From contig CM056376.1 of the NCBI GenBank assembly GCA_029718625.1, forward strand, positions 121,922,264-121,986,263: a DNA stretch of 64,000 nucleotides. Direction: 5' to 3'. Source of the DNA: Synaphobranchus kaupii. Taxonomy: Eukaryota > Chordata > Actinopteri > Anguilliformes > Synaphobranchidae. Under the pieces are notes generated by a model, which did not search any database, was not told the origin of the DNA, and was given only the letters and a program-made list of their open reading frames with translations. The position numbers and the translations under genes were made by a program. Below, one piece after another: positions 11,006-21,627 of the stretch (positions are counted from its first letter, which is position 1; each line of letters begins with the position of its first letter).

Positions 11006-13383
11006 TCACGATGTTCCACATGGCTCACATGAACATGGGTAACTGTCTGTGACCACGGTTGTCCCGTGTCAGCAGTGACACAATTGTGCTGTAAGGAGTA
11101 AAAACCAATGACATACGCTCAGGCTCAGTGTGGTAATGGGAAATTGCAACAGGGACCTTGCTGACATGTTAAGTCTGTGCTTGCATTGCATCTGTGCTAA
11201 ACACATCGGGATACCTGAGGGCTTTATGTTCCTTTTTCGTGAAATGCTGAGCAATAACTCAAGTGAATGTATTTTACTGGGTTTAAATCACAGATGAATA
11301 AAAAATGCAGTTTACATAGACAAATACTCCTGTACATATACAGCTACACATTTCGTATAGCTGATGGAAGCTGGAGTCAGTCAGAAATCAATGCGACACG
11401 CATGTGGCTTTACTAATCCCGTGGAATCGCTATGGTCAGAGATCAACTTAAAAATGTGAAGGGATGGAAGATATCTTCATAACATGGTTGATGAATAAAA
11501 CATTACACTCCAATCTTCCTCAGAATAGTCTGATATACTCTCATGGATGAACTGTGAAATTGTTTGAAATCAAAACTCTCACATTCACACCAATAGGTTG
11601 CCTGGCCACAGTGAAGGCAATGGTTAAAACCAGGCTGTAAACATGCCTATTGAATTATGGTGCATATTTATGTAACCGAATATCTGCCTATCTCAGAGAA
11701 AAGACACAAGAAGCGTAAAGCAATGTTTACTCAGAAGCAAGAGACAGCCTTGACCTGGTATTGTAGGGATGATTAAACTGGTTCAGCTCTGGGGCTCTCA
11801 CAACCGGCAGGGGAAACTGGTACAATACACCTTTCTCATAATCACATCATTCAACCAAGTGTCATCTCAACTAACTGATCTCATGCCACTACCTAAGAGT
11901 GGTGCCAATTTTATTATCCTGAAGACTCTTTTCTCAGCGATATAGCAGTTTCAATCAAAAACCTGCCTTTTTCAATTTGAAGAATAAACTTTGCACTGAC
12001 ACTAAAATAACAATGAAGAAAATGTTGCTGGATTATGGTGGCCAGTACTTTCTTTCACAGGAACAATATTCTTGAAAAAAATGTACTTGGCACAGTTTGC
12101 TTTACAAATTCTACTCCATTTTTGGTGGTAGATAACTGGATTCCAGTGCCCTAAAAATGCCCTGTTGTTGACTTATAGCCTGCAGCTCTCTTTTCGATCC
12201 CATTCAATATCCTTTTCAAAGCTAAAATCACTATTAGCTATCCTGAAAATATACTTTTTTTTCTGATGACATTTGTAGAAATCATTATAATGACACATCT
12301 CATATAAAAGCATAGGGGAAGCCGTCTTTGCCCCAGAAGTTAAGGTCCTTCTGTTAGTACAGAATTTCTTGAGCTCACATATGCAGTCTGTAGGAGAAAC
12401 AATACAGAAATAGTAAAGAAAGAGCTGTGTAATTTTGAGTGTCAGAGTCCTGGGCATTAATAGAGGCCTTTGAAAGGAGCAGCTGGCAGCAGCTCAATTT
12501 TTTCCCCCACTCAATCAATGTCTTTCCCGCTCTTTGGTTGAGATGAAGAAGATTAATCAAATAATACGTGGCCTGAATGGTGTGCAATGAGGTCTAGCTA
12601 CTGTTGAACATTAAAGATGAGCTAACATGCTGCAAACCCAAACCTGGCACAAATCCGCTCAATTGATCTGTTGGGGTGGGGGGTGGGGTGTTCGAACCAA
12701 CCCCAAGTGATTGATTTAAACATGATATTGTACTGTCGTCACATCCGATATGTTGATGCCTCAACAACATCCACAACAAATCGTTATTTTTTTCCCATAA
12801 TCGCTCCAATTAATTTTATTGTGGCTCACTGTGGGAAGACATCATTTGGACAGAATGCCAGGGTTCAGGTCAATTCATTTTTAATCCAGTCAATTCTGGA
12901 AGTTAATTCATGAATTGAAAAATACACATTTTGTTCTATGGGGATTTTTCAATTACTGAACTGAAGTTATTGACAGTGGGCAGAGACCCTCTAATTGGCT
13001 CCAATTTAAAATACTGCTCCTATCACTCGCTAAACTTGTACAACATTTCTGACTCAAACCAGCAGGGACTCCAGCCCTGATAGGAGTGCAGTCAGAACAC
13101 AGTTAATTAGCATTGCTCATTTGCCACTCAAGACATTGCTCCAGCAGACCCACTGGGGTAATTCAAAATCTTTTTTAAGAGATGCAGAGTCTATTCGATT
13201 GTGACTCATTTCAAAAACCTTACCGCAATGCTGTTGGTAGGGCCACCCAATGTGCCCCCCATTTCCAAATTTATAACACTAATCAGCATGAATATTAATG
13301 CTTCCCTTGTTTTCAAAGCTCATTTAACAGTGACTTGATCACAAAATATTTCTGATGGAAAGCTGAAAACAAATGCTACAACT
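11006..13383. other. Non-coding stretch, one possible small repeat
   Basis: No host gene seen. Around 12840-12980 there are several CAATTCA/TGAATTG-type short inverted motifs, which suggests a decayed MITE. The remainder shows no recognisable element. Confidence 0.35.
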
Positions 13384-13426
<43 letters not shown>

Positions 13427-13460
13427 AGAAAGAGAGAAAGAGAGAGAGAGAGAGAGAGAA
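13384..13460. repeat. (AG)n microsatellite, interrupted
   Basis: About 77 bp of GA repeats with a few GGGA and AAAG interruptions. Confidence 0.95.
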
Positions 13461-14733
13461 TGTAGCAACCTACAAATTAAGTTCTTTGGAACACTGTCTA
13501 CAAAGTGGCCGTTTAATTGATTACCACATTCACCTTAAATTGAGACATGGGGCCCTATCTTACACCCGGCGCAAAGCGGCGCTAACCCAAACGCAAGTGT
13601 CTTTGCTATCTTACACCCGGCGGTAGGTTCATTATAACGCCTAACGCTCACGCCGTTTAACTAGCATGTACTCTTGCGCCGTTTGGGCGTGTTGGTCTTA
13701 AGATGAGGAGTGGCCAGGATTCTTTTTGGCGTATTGCTATCTTGAGCCACAAGAAAGCGCTTGCGCTAGAACCACCACTAACCTGGTCTAAAGTCATGTC
13801 GCAGTTGTATACATGTTATTTTAACGGCGCATATAAGTGCGTCTACAAAGGCGTGTGCACAATGCATGTACCCTCCTGTCTGTTACACACAGGGGCGTGC
13901 ACAAGCATGATTAAAATATCAAGATTACAATGTGAAATAGTATTATTGTGTAGCCTATATCAAAAAATACATAATAATAAAAGGGTCCATAGCCTACCTT
14001 TCCCTCAGCGAAGGGGAATGCCATGCACATTAAATTGCTTTCAGCCCACTCCATCAACATCCAGGCGATGTACGATGGTACGGGACAATGGCTATCCATT
14101 AAAAAGCAGCTGATAACACCTATATCAAGCCTAATGCGCGAATTGTCATTTACACCTAATGCGTGAATTGTCATTCAATGGAAAACTCGCGCACGGCAAT
14201 AGACGGACATTTAAGTTCTGAAAATGCGCTTCAGATGTCATTACAATACAGCTCTGTTTATCTATGAATACAGCCTGTAAGTAAATAGAATGGTTTGTGA
14301 CTGAAAAAAGTTCAAAACCTTGTCCAGTGAATATTGCATTTATTGTTTTTCAAATAGCCTAGGCTACAGCGGATTCGCTGTGCATAAGGTTTGTTTCGAT
14401 AGCCTATGGTTAAAAAACGGAGATGTCACCATTTTAACTAAATTGTAACCTTAGCTATTCTTCGTCCTTCATATGTAACGTTCCGTTCCCGTCCTGTCCG
14501 TTTTCCATGTTTTCCTCGTTTCCTTCCGTGTCATGTTGGATCCCTTGTCCGTGTTTCCCTCCTGGCTGTGGACTGGGCGTCTCCCTCGGGTACTTTTGGT
14601 TTCATTTTCCACTTTAGCTTCCGCCTATCACTCGCCCCTCTCGTTACTCACATTCCTCACTGCTGTGCTTCGGCAATCACTCCTGATTTAACTTCACACC
14701 TGTTTCTCGTTTTCTCCTTCACTTCCTGCACCA

Positions 14734-14739
14734 TTTAAA
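14734..14739 (+). promoter_or_regulatory. TATA-like box of the 5' LTR
   Basis: TTTAAA lies 29 bp upstream of 14763, where the transcript's 5' end must fall if the self-priming complementarity is real. The 3' LTR has the same box at 20484-20489. Confidence 0.65.
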
Positions 14740-14762
14740 CCCCTGGCTGGCTGCTATTCAGC

Positions 14763-14773
14763 GCCAGTTCGTT
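14763..14773 (+). promoter_or_regulatory. Predicted transcript 5' end, self-primer segment
   Basis: GCCAGTTCGTT here is the exact reverse complement of AACGAACTGGC at 15879-15889, just after the LTR. In Tf1 of fission yeast the first 11 nt of the mRNA anneal to the primer site and prime reverse transcription. The same length and geometry are seen here. Confidence 0.7.
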
Positions 14774-15139
14774 GACTAACCTACCGTGTTTGTTTCGTAT
14801 CCCGTTTCTGGTCCAGTGTTTGTGAGCCTGCTGGTTCATACCTGTTCGCCTGGTTTCCTGACTGGTAGCTATCTCTGCTAATCTTTCGCTGCTGCATGCA
14901 TTTACCTGTTTCCCTTCAAAACCTCCAGACGCCGCAGTTCCAGTCTTCCCGCAGCTGTGTTTGTCCTCCCCGTGTTACGTACCTCCCGTACTCGTGTTGC
15001 GGTACCAGGACCTCTGCATGCCAGCCGGCTTACGCCAGTATTGCCCGAGCTACGCCGCACCTTCCAACTCGGCGGTGCATCCACCAGCTACAGTCCTGTC
15101 ACAACACCCTGCCTTTAACCTCTGCTTTCTGCCCGGTTA

Positions 15140-15720
15140 CTCAAGCTACCCGGTCCAGTTTCCAGTCCTGTTCCAGCCCAGTTCCGATCCAGTTTCCAGT
15201 CCAGCTCCAGTCCAGTTTCCAGTCCAGTTCCAGTCCAGTTCCGGTGTTTTAGACACCTCCGTTCAAGTCCAGTTCCGGCTTGGAACAAGTTCCGTGCCGT
15301 CCCCTGTGTTCCTGAGTGGACCTTCCGGTCCAGCTTCCAGTCCAGTTCCAGTCCAGTTCCGGTGTTTTAGACACCTCCGTTCAAGTCCAGTTCCGGCTTG
15401 GAACAAGTTCCGTGCCGTCCCCTGTGTTCCTGAGTGGACCTTCCGGTCCAGTTTCCAGTCCAGTTCCCAGTCCAGTTCCAGTCCAGTTCCGGTGTTTTAT
15501 ACACCTCCGTTCAAGTCCAGTTCCGGCTTGGAACAAGTTCCGTGCCGTTCCCGTTTCCTGAGTGGACCTTCCGGTCCAGTTTCCAGTCCAGTTCCGATCC
15601 AGTTTCCAGTCCAGTTCCAGTCCAGTTCCAGTCCAGTTCTGGTGTTTTAGACACCTCCGTTCAAGTCCAGTTCCGGCTTGGAACAGTTCCGTGTTTCTTC
15701 AAGTCCAGCTCCGGCTTGGG
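15140..15720. repeat. Minisatellite inside the 5' LTR
   Basis: Four imperfect units recur. The landmark GGTGTTTTAGACACC (GGTGTTTTATACACC in the third) begins at 15243, 15361, 15491 and 15641, giving spacings of 118, 130 and 150 bp. Units are joined by variable numbers of CCAGTTCCAGT words. The same array is at 20890-21470 in the 3' LTR. Confidence 0.9.
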
Positions 15721-15804
15721 GCAGTCCTCAGTTGGACGCTATCCTGTGTTAACTAACTAACCTGTTTTGCTCCCGTGTACAGCTTTGGGACCACCCCAAC
15801 GCTT

Positions 15805-15810
15805 AATAAA
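15805..15810 (+). terminator. LTR polyadenylation signal
   Basis: AATAAA in the 5' LTR; the copy that would act on the genomic transcript is at 21555-21560 in the 3' LTR. Short TGT-rich sequence follows within about 20 bp. Confidence 0.7.
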
Positions 15811-15878
15811 GTTCCACTTTCTGTAATCTGTCTCCTGGTCGTTGCACTTGGGTTCGTCCCGTATCAGGATCGTAACAG

Positions 15879-15889
15879 AACGAACTGGC
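15879..15889 (+). promoter_or_regulatory. Primer-binding site, self-priming type
   Basis: AACGAACTGGC starts one base after the 5' LTR. It does not begin with the TGG expected of a tRNA 3'-CCA primer directly at the LTR edge, but it pairs perfectly over 11 nt with 14763-14773. A tRNA primer cannot be excluded without comparing it with tRNA ends. Confidence 0.7.
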
Positions 15890-15896
15890 CAACAAT

Positions 15897-16877
15897 ATGG
15901 ACCCAGCCGATCTGGAACAGATTCGCCACGCCTTCTCCTGCCAAACTGCGATCAGCGACCAACAGGGTCGCCGTTTGGATGATGTGCTGGAAGTAGTTAG
16001 GGGCATCACGGAGCAAGTATCCCAACTTTCGCTCCACCAACCGCTACTACGGATTCCAGCCAACCCTACTCCTTCCTCTCCCGAACCCCATCCGGAGGCA
16101 CCGGCTCCCACTTCCAGCCGTGAGCCCCGTGTACAACACCCCGAGTTATATCGCGGGGGGTTGGGGAGATGTCGTGAATTTCTACTTAAATGTGACATAG
16201 TGTTTCGGATGCAGCCCTCCTCCTTCGCCTCTGACTCCAGCAAGATCGCGTTCATTATGAGCAGCCTGGGAGGGAGCGCCCTGGAGTGGGCTACATCCAT
16301 CTGGGACAGCCAGGCTCCGTTATGCAGCAACTTCGCAGCCTTTGCGGCAGAGATGCGACGTGTGTTTGAACACCCGACCTGTGGACGTGACGCTACCCAG
16401 CGTCTGCTTCAAGTTCGCCAAGGCAACCGCAGTGTCGCAGAAATGGCCATTCAGTTTCGTACCCTCGCCGCGGAGTCAGGATGGAATGACGCCTCCCTCC
16501 AGGGGGCTTTCCGCCAAGCTCTCAGCGAGGAACTCAAGGACCAGCTTGCCACTCGGGAGGAATCCAACTCCCTTAATAGCCTCATCAGCCTCGCTATAGC
16601 CATCGATAATCGTCTCCGCATCCGGGCCCGGGAGCGGGGAGGAAGTTCCGGGCGTCATTCGCCCTCCGTCGTCTCTAATGTTCATTCACACTCCATTACT
16701 GGATCTCGGGCGCCTACGGGCGGGTCCGAGGAAGAGCCCATGCAACTGGGCAGAGTTGCGGTCAATCCCGAGGAGCGTCAGCGCCGTCAGCGCACCAGAT
16801 CCTGTTTCTATTGCGGCAAGCCTGGCCATCAGATCGCCTCCTGTCCCATTCGCCCAAAAGAAGGGGCTCGCCAGTAA
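15897..16877 (+). CDS. gag: Gag polyprotein of gypsy element
   Basis: 326 residues starting at the ATG 19 bases after the 5' LTR, the first ATG of the internal region. Gag forms the cytoplasmic virus-like particle and packages the RNA. The N-terminal half has a coiled-coil-like leader and a retrotransposon capsid-type core (about residues 80-220, with a [15 protein letters not shown] segment near residue 83). A basic Ser/Arg-rich stretch precedes one zinc knuckle, C303-X2-C306-X4-H311-X4-C316, for nucleic-acid binding. Translation ends at TAA 16875-16877, inside the predicted frameshift stem-loop. Pol overlaps in the -1 frame. The frame is intact, with no stop or frameshift. An N-terminal truncation relative to relatives cannot be judged by eye. 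Confidence 0.93.
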   Translation: MDPADLEQIRHAFSCQTAISDQQGRRLDDVLEVVRGITEQVSQLSLHQPLLRIPANPTPSSPEPHPEAPAPTSSREPRVQHPELYRGGLGRCREFLLKCDIVFRMQPSSFASDSSKIAFIMSSLGGSALEWATSIWDSQAPLCSNFAAFAAEMRRVFEHPTCGRDATQRLLQVRQGNRSVAEMAIQFRTLAAESGWNDASLQGAFRQALSEELKDQLATREESNSLNSLISLAIAIDNRLRIRARERGGSSGRHSPSVVSNVHSHSITGSRAPTGGSEEEPMQLGRVAVNPEERQRRQRTRSCFYCGKPGHQIASCPIRPKEGARQ

Positions 16878-19800
16878 GACTGGGCGTACTGACGAGCCCC
16901 ATCGTCCCCAACCTTGCTGCCCAGGACCGCCTCATGTTCAAGGCTACTCTCCTTTGGAGGGACAAGACCCTATCTTCTTCGGCCCTAATTGACTCCGGAG
17001 CTGACGCCAGCTTCATGGATATCACCTTCGCCAGGAGGGCCGGCATTCCCACGGAACGTCTCACTTCACCCATTTCAGCTCTAGCTCTGGACGGTAGGAG
17101 TTTGGGGTTAGTTACCCACTCCACCGTTCCTATCCAATTAATTCTATCTGGCAATCATCGGGAGTCCATTCAGCTATTACTGATTAACTCCCAACAATCT
17201 GCTCTGGTTTTAGGTCAGACCTGGCTTCGCCTCCACAATCCCCATATTGACTGGAAAGCCGGTCGCATCCTGGCGTGGAGTGCCCACTGTCTAGCCAGCT
17301 GTCTCCGTTCTGCACTACCCCCTCCGGGGCCCAGTAAACCCTGTTCCATGCAACCTATACCGGATTTAACGAATGTTCCCAGCGAGTATCACGACCTCGC
17401 GCAAGTATTTTCTAAATCACGTGCTCTGTCCTTACCTCCTCACAGGCCGTATGACTGCGCCATTGACCTACTGGCTGGAGCTAAACTGCCATCGGGACGC
17501 CTCTACAGTCTGTCTGGACCGGAGAAACTAGCCATGGAGGAATACATCCACGACTCCCTCGCTTCGGGTATTATCCGTCCCTCTTCATCCCCAGTCGGTG
17601 CAGGGTTCTTCTTCGTTGGGAAGAAGGATGGCTCCCTGCGACCCTGCATCGACTACCGGGGCCTCAACCAGGTCACCATCCGTAACAAATACCCTCTTCC
17701 CCTCATTAACACCGCCTTTGAAGCCCTCTCTCCAGCTGTGACGTTCACCAAGCTCGACCTCCGGAATGCGTATCACCTGGTGCGTATCCGTGAGGGGGAC
17801 GAGTGGAAGACTGCTTTTAATACCCCGTTGGGCCACTACGAATACCTGGTGGTCCCTTTCGGCCTTACTAACGCCCCAGCAGTCTTCCAGAGCATGGTGA
17901 ACGACGTCCTGCGGGACCTCCTAGGGAGGAGCGTTTTTGTTTATATCGATGATATTTTAATTTTTTCTCAATCCCCGCAGGAGCATGTCCGTCACGTTCG
18001 AGAGGTTCTCCAGCGGCTGTTGGAGAATCAGCTGTTTGTTAAGGCTGAGAAATGTTCCTTCCACGCTTCCACGGTCCCGTTCCTCGGCTTCATTATCGAG
18101 GAGGGCAGTATCCGGGCGGACCCTGTGAAAATCAAGGCGGTGACAGAATGGCCCCAACCCACCTCCCGCAAGCACCTTCAACAGTTCCTGGGGTTTGCAA
18201 ATTTCTACCGCCGCTTTATTCGCAATTACAGTTCCATTGCTGCTCCCCTGACTAAACTCACTTCCGTTGCCCTGCCTTACTGTTGGAATTCCGATGCCCA
18301 GCGAGCTTTCGAGCTACTCAAGGCTCGGTTTTCCTCAGCACCTATCCTCCTTCACCCTGACACTTCTCGGCAGTTTGTCGTTGAGGTGGATGCCTCCGAC
18401 ACCGGCGTGGGGGCCATTCTGTCTCAACGGTCCGCCTCTGATAGCAAGCTCCATCCCTGCGCATTCTTCTCCCGGAGGCTGTCCTCCGCCGAGAGGAACT
18501 ACGATGTCGGGGATCGGGAACTGCTGGCGATAAAACTGGCTCTTGAGGAGTGGCGCCACTGGCTGGAGGGGGCAGGTACCCCTTTTCTTGTTTTTACCGA
18601 CCATCAAAACCTCATTTATTTAAGATCTGCCAAGAGGCTCAATTCTCGTCAGGCTAGATGGTCGTTATTTTTTGCACGCTTTAATTTCTCTGTTTCTTTC
18701 CGCCCTGGTTCCCGTAATATTAAAGCAGATGCCCTGTCCCGCATTTTTTCCCCTCCCTCCAGTCCTGCTGATCCGGAGCCCATTTTGCCGGCCTCCTGTG
18801 TGGTGGCTGCGGTCTCCTGGGAGATTGAGGGCATTGTGAAGGCCGCCCAGACTTCCCAACCGGACCCCCGCAATAACCCTAACTCCTGTCTTTTTGTCCC
18901 CGATTCCGTCCGCTCCCAGGTCCTCGAATGGGTTCACGCCTCGTGCCTGGCATGTCACCCAGGTGTCGCCAGAACTATCGCCCTCGTCAGGAGGAGTTTC
19001 TGGTGGCCTACCCTTAAAGGGGATACCCGTGCCTTCGTCCTGGCCTGCTCGGTGTGCGCCAGGAGCAAGGCTTCCCACCAGCCTCCCTCCGGTCTTCTCC
19101 TTTCCCTCCCCGTCCCTGGCCGTCCTTGGAGTCACATTGGTGTGGACTTCGTAACCGGTCTGCCGTTGTCAGAAGGTAACACCGTCATTCTGACAATAGT
19201 GGACCGGTTCTCCAAGGCGGTTCACTTTGTTCCCCTCCCCAAGCTCCCGTCCGCCCTTGAAACCGCTGAGCTCTTGGTGCTACACGTGGTCAGGCTGCAC
19301 GGGATCCCCTCTGACATCGTGTCAGACCGTGGGCCCCAGTTCTCCTCCCGAGTTTGGAGGGCGTTCTGTGCAGCCCTGGGTGCCTCTCCTAGTCTTTCCT
19401 CGGGTTTCCATCCCCAGTCTAATGGTCAGGCAGAGAGGGCGAACCAGGACCTGGGGGCCGCCCTGCGGTGCGTTACAGTGCGCAATCCTGCCTCTTGGAG
19501 CCGGTTTCTCCCCTGGGTCGAGTACGCACATAACTCCCTTAAAAGTGCCTCTACTGGCCTATCCCCGTTTGAGTGTGCTTTAGGCTATCAACCCCCTCTT
19601 CTGTCGACCCAGGAGGCCGAGATAGCTGTCCCCTCTGTTAGGGCCCATGTCCTTCGTTGTAAAAACATTTGGAGACTCACACGCACCGCACTCCTTCACG
19701 CCAATTCCCGCTCCCAACGTCTGGCGGACCTTCACAGGACCGCAGCCCCACAGTATAGGGCCGGTCAGCAGGTCTGGCTCTCCACTGCAAACATCTCCCT

Positions 19801-20212
19801 TCCCTCTTCATCCAGAAAGCTTCAGCCCCGTTTTATTGGTCCCTTCCCCATCATTTGTCTAGTTAACCCGGTGTCTGTTAAACTTTCCCTCCCCGCCTCC
19901 CTCAAAGTTTACCCTGTGTTTCATGTGTCCCAGGTTAAGCCTGTCTCCTCCAGCCCCCTCAGTACCCCTACCATCCCGCCTCCTCCCGTCCGAGTTGTTG
20001 ACAACGCCCCGGCCTACACGGTGAACCGTGTTATTGATATCCGCCGCAGGGGCCGGGGTTTCCAATACCTCGTCGACTGGGAGGGGTACGGTCCTGAGGA
20101 GAGGTCGTGGCTCCACAAGAGCCTGATCTTGGACCATTCAGTAATCCAAGACTTCCACGAACAGTTCCCTGACAAGACCAGGCCTCCGGGTACGCCAGGT
20201 GGCGTACATTGA
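16811..20212 (+). CDS. pol: Pol polyprotein of gypsy element (PR-RT-RH-IN-chromodomain)
   Basis: An open frame of 1133 codons, probably expressed only as a Gag-Pol fusion after a -1 shift at 16853-16859 (about 1438 residues in all), so the ATG at 16811 need not be used. In order: protease with a DSGAD motif near residue 61; reverse transcriptase with YIDD at 378-381; RNase H with Asp527 (VDASDTG) and the TDHQN motif at about 596; integrase zinc finger H709-X6-H716-X29-C746-X2-C749; integrase core D779, D839, E875, with 59 and 35 residues between them (DD35E); a GPF-type module near 1020; and a chromodomain at about 1069-1115 (YTVNRVID...YLVDWEGYG...SWL). Chromodomains in this group bind histone marks and can steer integration. 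All catalytic residues named are present. The stop, TGA 20210-20212, overlaps the polypurine tract. Confidence 0.96.
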   Translation: MRQAWPSDRLLSHSPKRRGSPVRLGVLTSPIVPNLAAQDRLMFKATLLWRDKTLSSSALIDSGADASFMDITFARRAGIPTERLTSPISALALDGRSLGLVTHSTVPIQLILSGNHRESIQLLLINSQQSALVLGQTWLRLHNPHIDWKAGRILAWSAHCLASCLRSALPPPGPSKPCSMQPIPDLTNVPSEYHDLAQVFSKSRALSLPPHRPYDCAIDLLAGAKLPSGRLYSLSGPEKLAMEEYIHDSLASGIIRPSSSPVGAGFFFVGKKDGSLRPCIDYRGLNQVTIRNKYPLPLINTAFEALSPAVTFTKLDLRNAYHLVRIREGDEWKTAFNTPLGHYEYLVVPFGLTNAPAVFQSMVNDVLRDLLGRSVFVYIDDILIFSQSPQEHVRHVREVLQRLLENQLFVKAEKCSFHASTVPFLGFIIEEGSIRADPVKIKAVTEWPQPTSRKHLQQFLGFANFYRRFIRNYSSIAAPLTKLTSVALPYCWNSDAQRAFELLKARFSSAPILLHPDTSRQFVVEVDASDTGVGAILSQRSASDSKLHPCAFFSRRLSSAERNYDVGDRELLAIKLALEEWRHWLEGAGTPFLVFTDHQNLIYLRSAKRLNSRQARWSLFFARFNFSVSFRPGSRNIKADALSRIFSPPSSPADPEPILPASCVVAAVSWEIEGIVKAAQTSQPDPRNNPNSCLFVPDSVRSQVLEWVHASCLACHPGVARTIALVRRSFWWPTLKGDTRAFVLACSVCARSKASHQPPSGLLLSLPVPGRPWSHIGVDFVTGLPLSEGNTVILTIVDRFSKAVHFVPLPKLPSALETAELLVLHVVRLHGIPSDIVSDRGPQFSSRVWRAFCAALGASPSLSSGFHPQSNGQAERANQDLGAALRCVTVRNPASWSRFLPWVEYAHNSLKSASTGLSPFECALGYQPPLLSTQEAEIAVPSVRAHVLRCKNIWRLTRTALLHANSRSQRLADLHRTAAPQYRAGQQVWLSTANISLPSSSRKLQPRFIGPFPIICLVNPVSVKLSLPASLKVYPVFHVSQVKPVSSSPLSTPTIPPPPVRVVDNAPAYTVNRVIDIRRRGRGFQYLVDWEGYGPEERSWLHKSLILDHSVIQDFHEQFPDKTRPPGTPGGVH
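16853..16900 (+). promoter_or_regulatory. Predicted -1 ribosomal frameshift signal
   Basis: C CCA AAA (16853-16859) is a canonical X XXY YYZ heptamer in the gag frame. Three bases later GGGGCTCG (16863-16870) pairs perfectly with CGAGCCCC (16893-16900). Inside the 22-nt loop CCAGT (16871-16875) can pair with ACTGG (16879-16883), stacking directly on the lower stem. The gag stop codon is in the loop. The spacer is short (3 nt; 5-9 is usual), so the base of the stem would have to open partly. Confidence 0.8.
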
Positions 20213-20220
20213 GGGGGGGG
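20211..20220 (+). promoter_or_regulatory. Polypurine tract
   Basis: GAGGGGGGGG followed by TAC and the 3' LTR at 20224. It is the expected primer for plus-strand DNA synthesis, three bases from the LTR edge. Confidence 0.85.
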
Positions 20221-20223
20221 TAC

Positions 20224-21627
20224 TGTAACGTTCCGTTCCCGTCCTGTCCGTTTTCCATGTTTTCCTCGTTTCCTTCCGTGTCATGTTGGATCCCTTGTCC
20301 GTGTTTCCCTCCTGGCTGTGGACTGGGCGTCTCCCTCGGGTACTTTTGGTTTCATTTTCCACTTTAGCTTCCGCCTATCACTCGCCCCTCTCGTTACTCA
20401 CATTCCTCACTGCTGTGCTTCGGCAATCACTCCTGATTTAACTTCACACCTGTTTCTCGTTTTCTCCTTCACTTCCTGCACCATTTAAACCCCTGGCTGG
20501 CTGCTATTCAGCGCCAGTTCGTTGACTAACCTACCGTGTTTGTTTCGTATCCCGTTTCTGGTCCAGTGTTTGTGAGCCTGCTGGTTCATACCTGTTCGCC
20601 TGGTTTCCTGACTGGTAGCTATCTCTGCTAATCTTTCGCTGCTGCATGCATTTACCTGTTTCCCTTCAAAACCTCCAGACGCCGCAGTTCCAGTCTTCCC
20701 GCAGCTGTGTTTGTCCTCCCCGTGTTACGTACCTCCCGTACTCGTGTTGCGGTACCAGGACCTCTGCATGCCAGCCGGCTTACGCCAGTATTGCCCGAGC
20801 TACGCCGCACCTTCCAACTCGGCGGTGCATCCACCAGCTACAGTCCTGTCACAACACCCTGCCTTTAACCTCTGCTTTCTGCCCGGTTACTCAAGCTACC
20901 CGGTCCAGTTTCCAGTCCTGTTCCAGCCCAGTTCCGATCCAGTTTCCAGTCCAGCTCCAGTCCAGTTTCCAGTCCAGTTCCAGTCCAGTTCCGGTGTTTT
21001 AGACACCTCCGTTCAAGTCCAGTTCCGGCTTGGAACAAGTTCCGTGCCGTCCCCTGTGTTCCTGAGTGGACCTTCCGGTCCAGCTTCCAGTCCAGTTCCA
21101 GTCCAGTTCCGGTGTTTTAGACACCTCCGTTCAAGTCCAGTTCCGGCTTGGAACAAGTTCCGTGCCGTCCCCTGTGTTCCTGAGTGGACCTTCCGGTCCA
21201 GTTTCCAGTCCAGTTCCCAGTCCAGTTCCAGTCCAGTTCCGGTGTTTTATACACCTCCGTTCAAGTCCAGTTCCGGCTTGGAACAAGTTCCGTGCCGTTC
21301 CCGTTTCCTGAGTGGACCTTCCGGTCCAGTTTCCAGTCCAGTTCCGATCCAGTTTCCAGTCCAGTTCCAGTCCAGTTCCAGTCCAGTTCTGGTGTTTTAG
21401 ACACCTCCGTTCAAGTCCAGTTCCGGCTTGGAACAGTTCCGTGTTTCTTCAAGTCCAGCTCCGGCTTGGGGCAGTCCTCAGTTGGACGCTATCCTGTGTT
21501 AACTAACTAACCTGTTTTGCTCCCGTGTACAGCTTTGGGACCACCCCAACGCTTAATAAAGTTCCACTTTCTGTAATCTGTCTCCTGGTCGTTGCACTTG
21601 GGTTCGTCCCGTATCAGGATCGTAACA
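20224..21627 (+). repeat. 3' LTR of gypsy element
   Basis: 1404 bp, offset exactly 5750 bp from the 5' LTR. No mismatch was found by eye, including through the internal minisatellite (20890-21470). TATA-like box at 20484-20489, AATAAA at 21555-21560. Flanked on the right by TCATA 21628-21632. Confidence 0.95.

Larger units (their letters stand above)
14474..15877 (+). repeat. 5' LTR of gypsy element
   Basis: 1404 bp, TG...CA bounded, and identical by eye to the 3' LTR. A TATA-like TTTAAA at 14734-14739 predicts transcription starting near 14763. AATAAA at 15805-15810 predicts cleavage near 15825, so U3 is about 289 bp, R about 1.06 kb (unusually long) and U5 about 50 bp. Positions 15140-15720 hold an imperfect tandem repeat built from CCAGTTCCAGT-type words. 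The open frames that repeat creates are probably not genes. Confidence 0.95.
14474..21627 (+). mobile_element. Complete Ty3/gypsy chromodomain retrotransposon (Tf1/sushi type)
   Basis: A 7154-bp element with two 1404-bp LTRs starting TGTAACG and ending CGTAACA, flanked by the 5-bp duplication TCATA (14469-14473 and 21628-21632). In order it holds the 5' LTR, a primer site, gag, pol in the -1 frame (protease, reverse transcriptase, RNase H, integrase, chromodomain), a polypurine tract and the 3' LTR. This domain order with integrase after RNase H defines Ty3/gypsy; the C-terminal chromodomain, -1 shift and self-complementary primer site point to the Tf1/sushi group. There is no env-like gene. 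No disabling mutation was seen, so the element may be recent and possibly competent. Confidence 0.95.

Noticed and set aside
14961..15650. 229-codon open frame in the 5' LTR (and the copy at 20711-21400)
   Set aside because: It is made of the CCAGTTCCAGT repeat, which stays open in several frames, and it lies within the LTR. It has no protein-family features, and its presence in both LTRs only reflects LTR identity.
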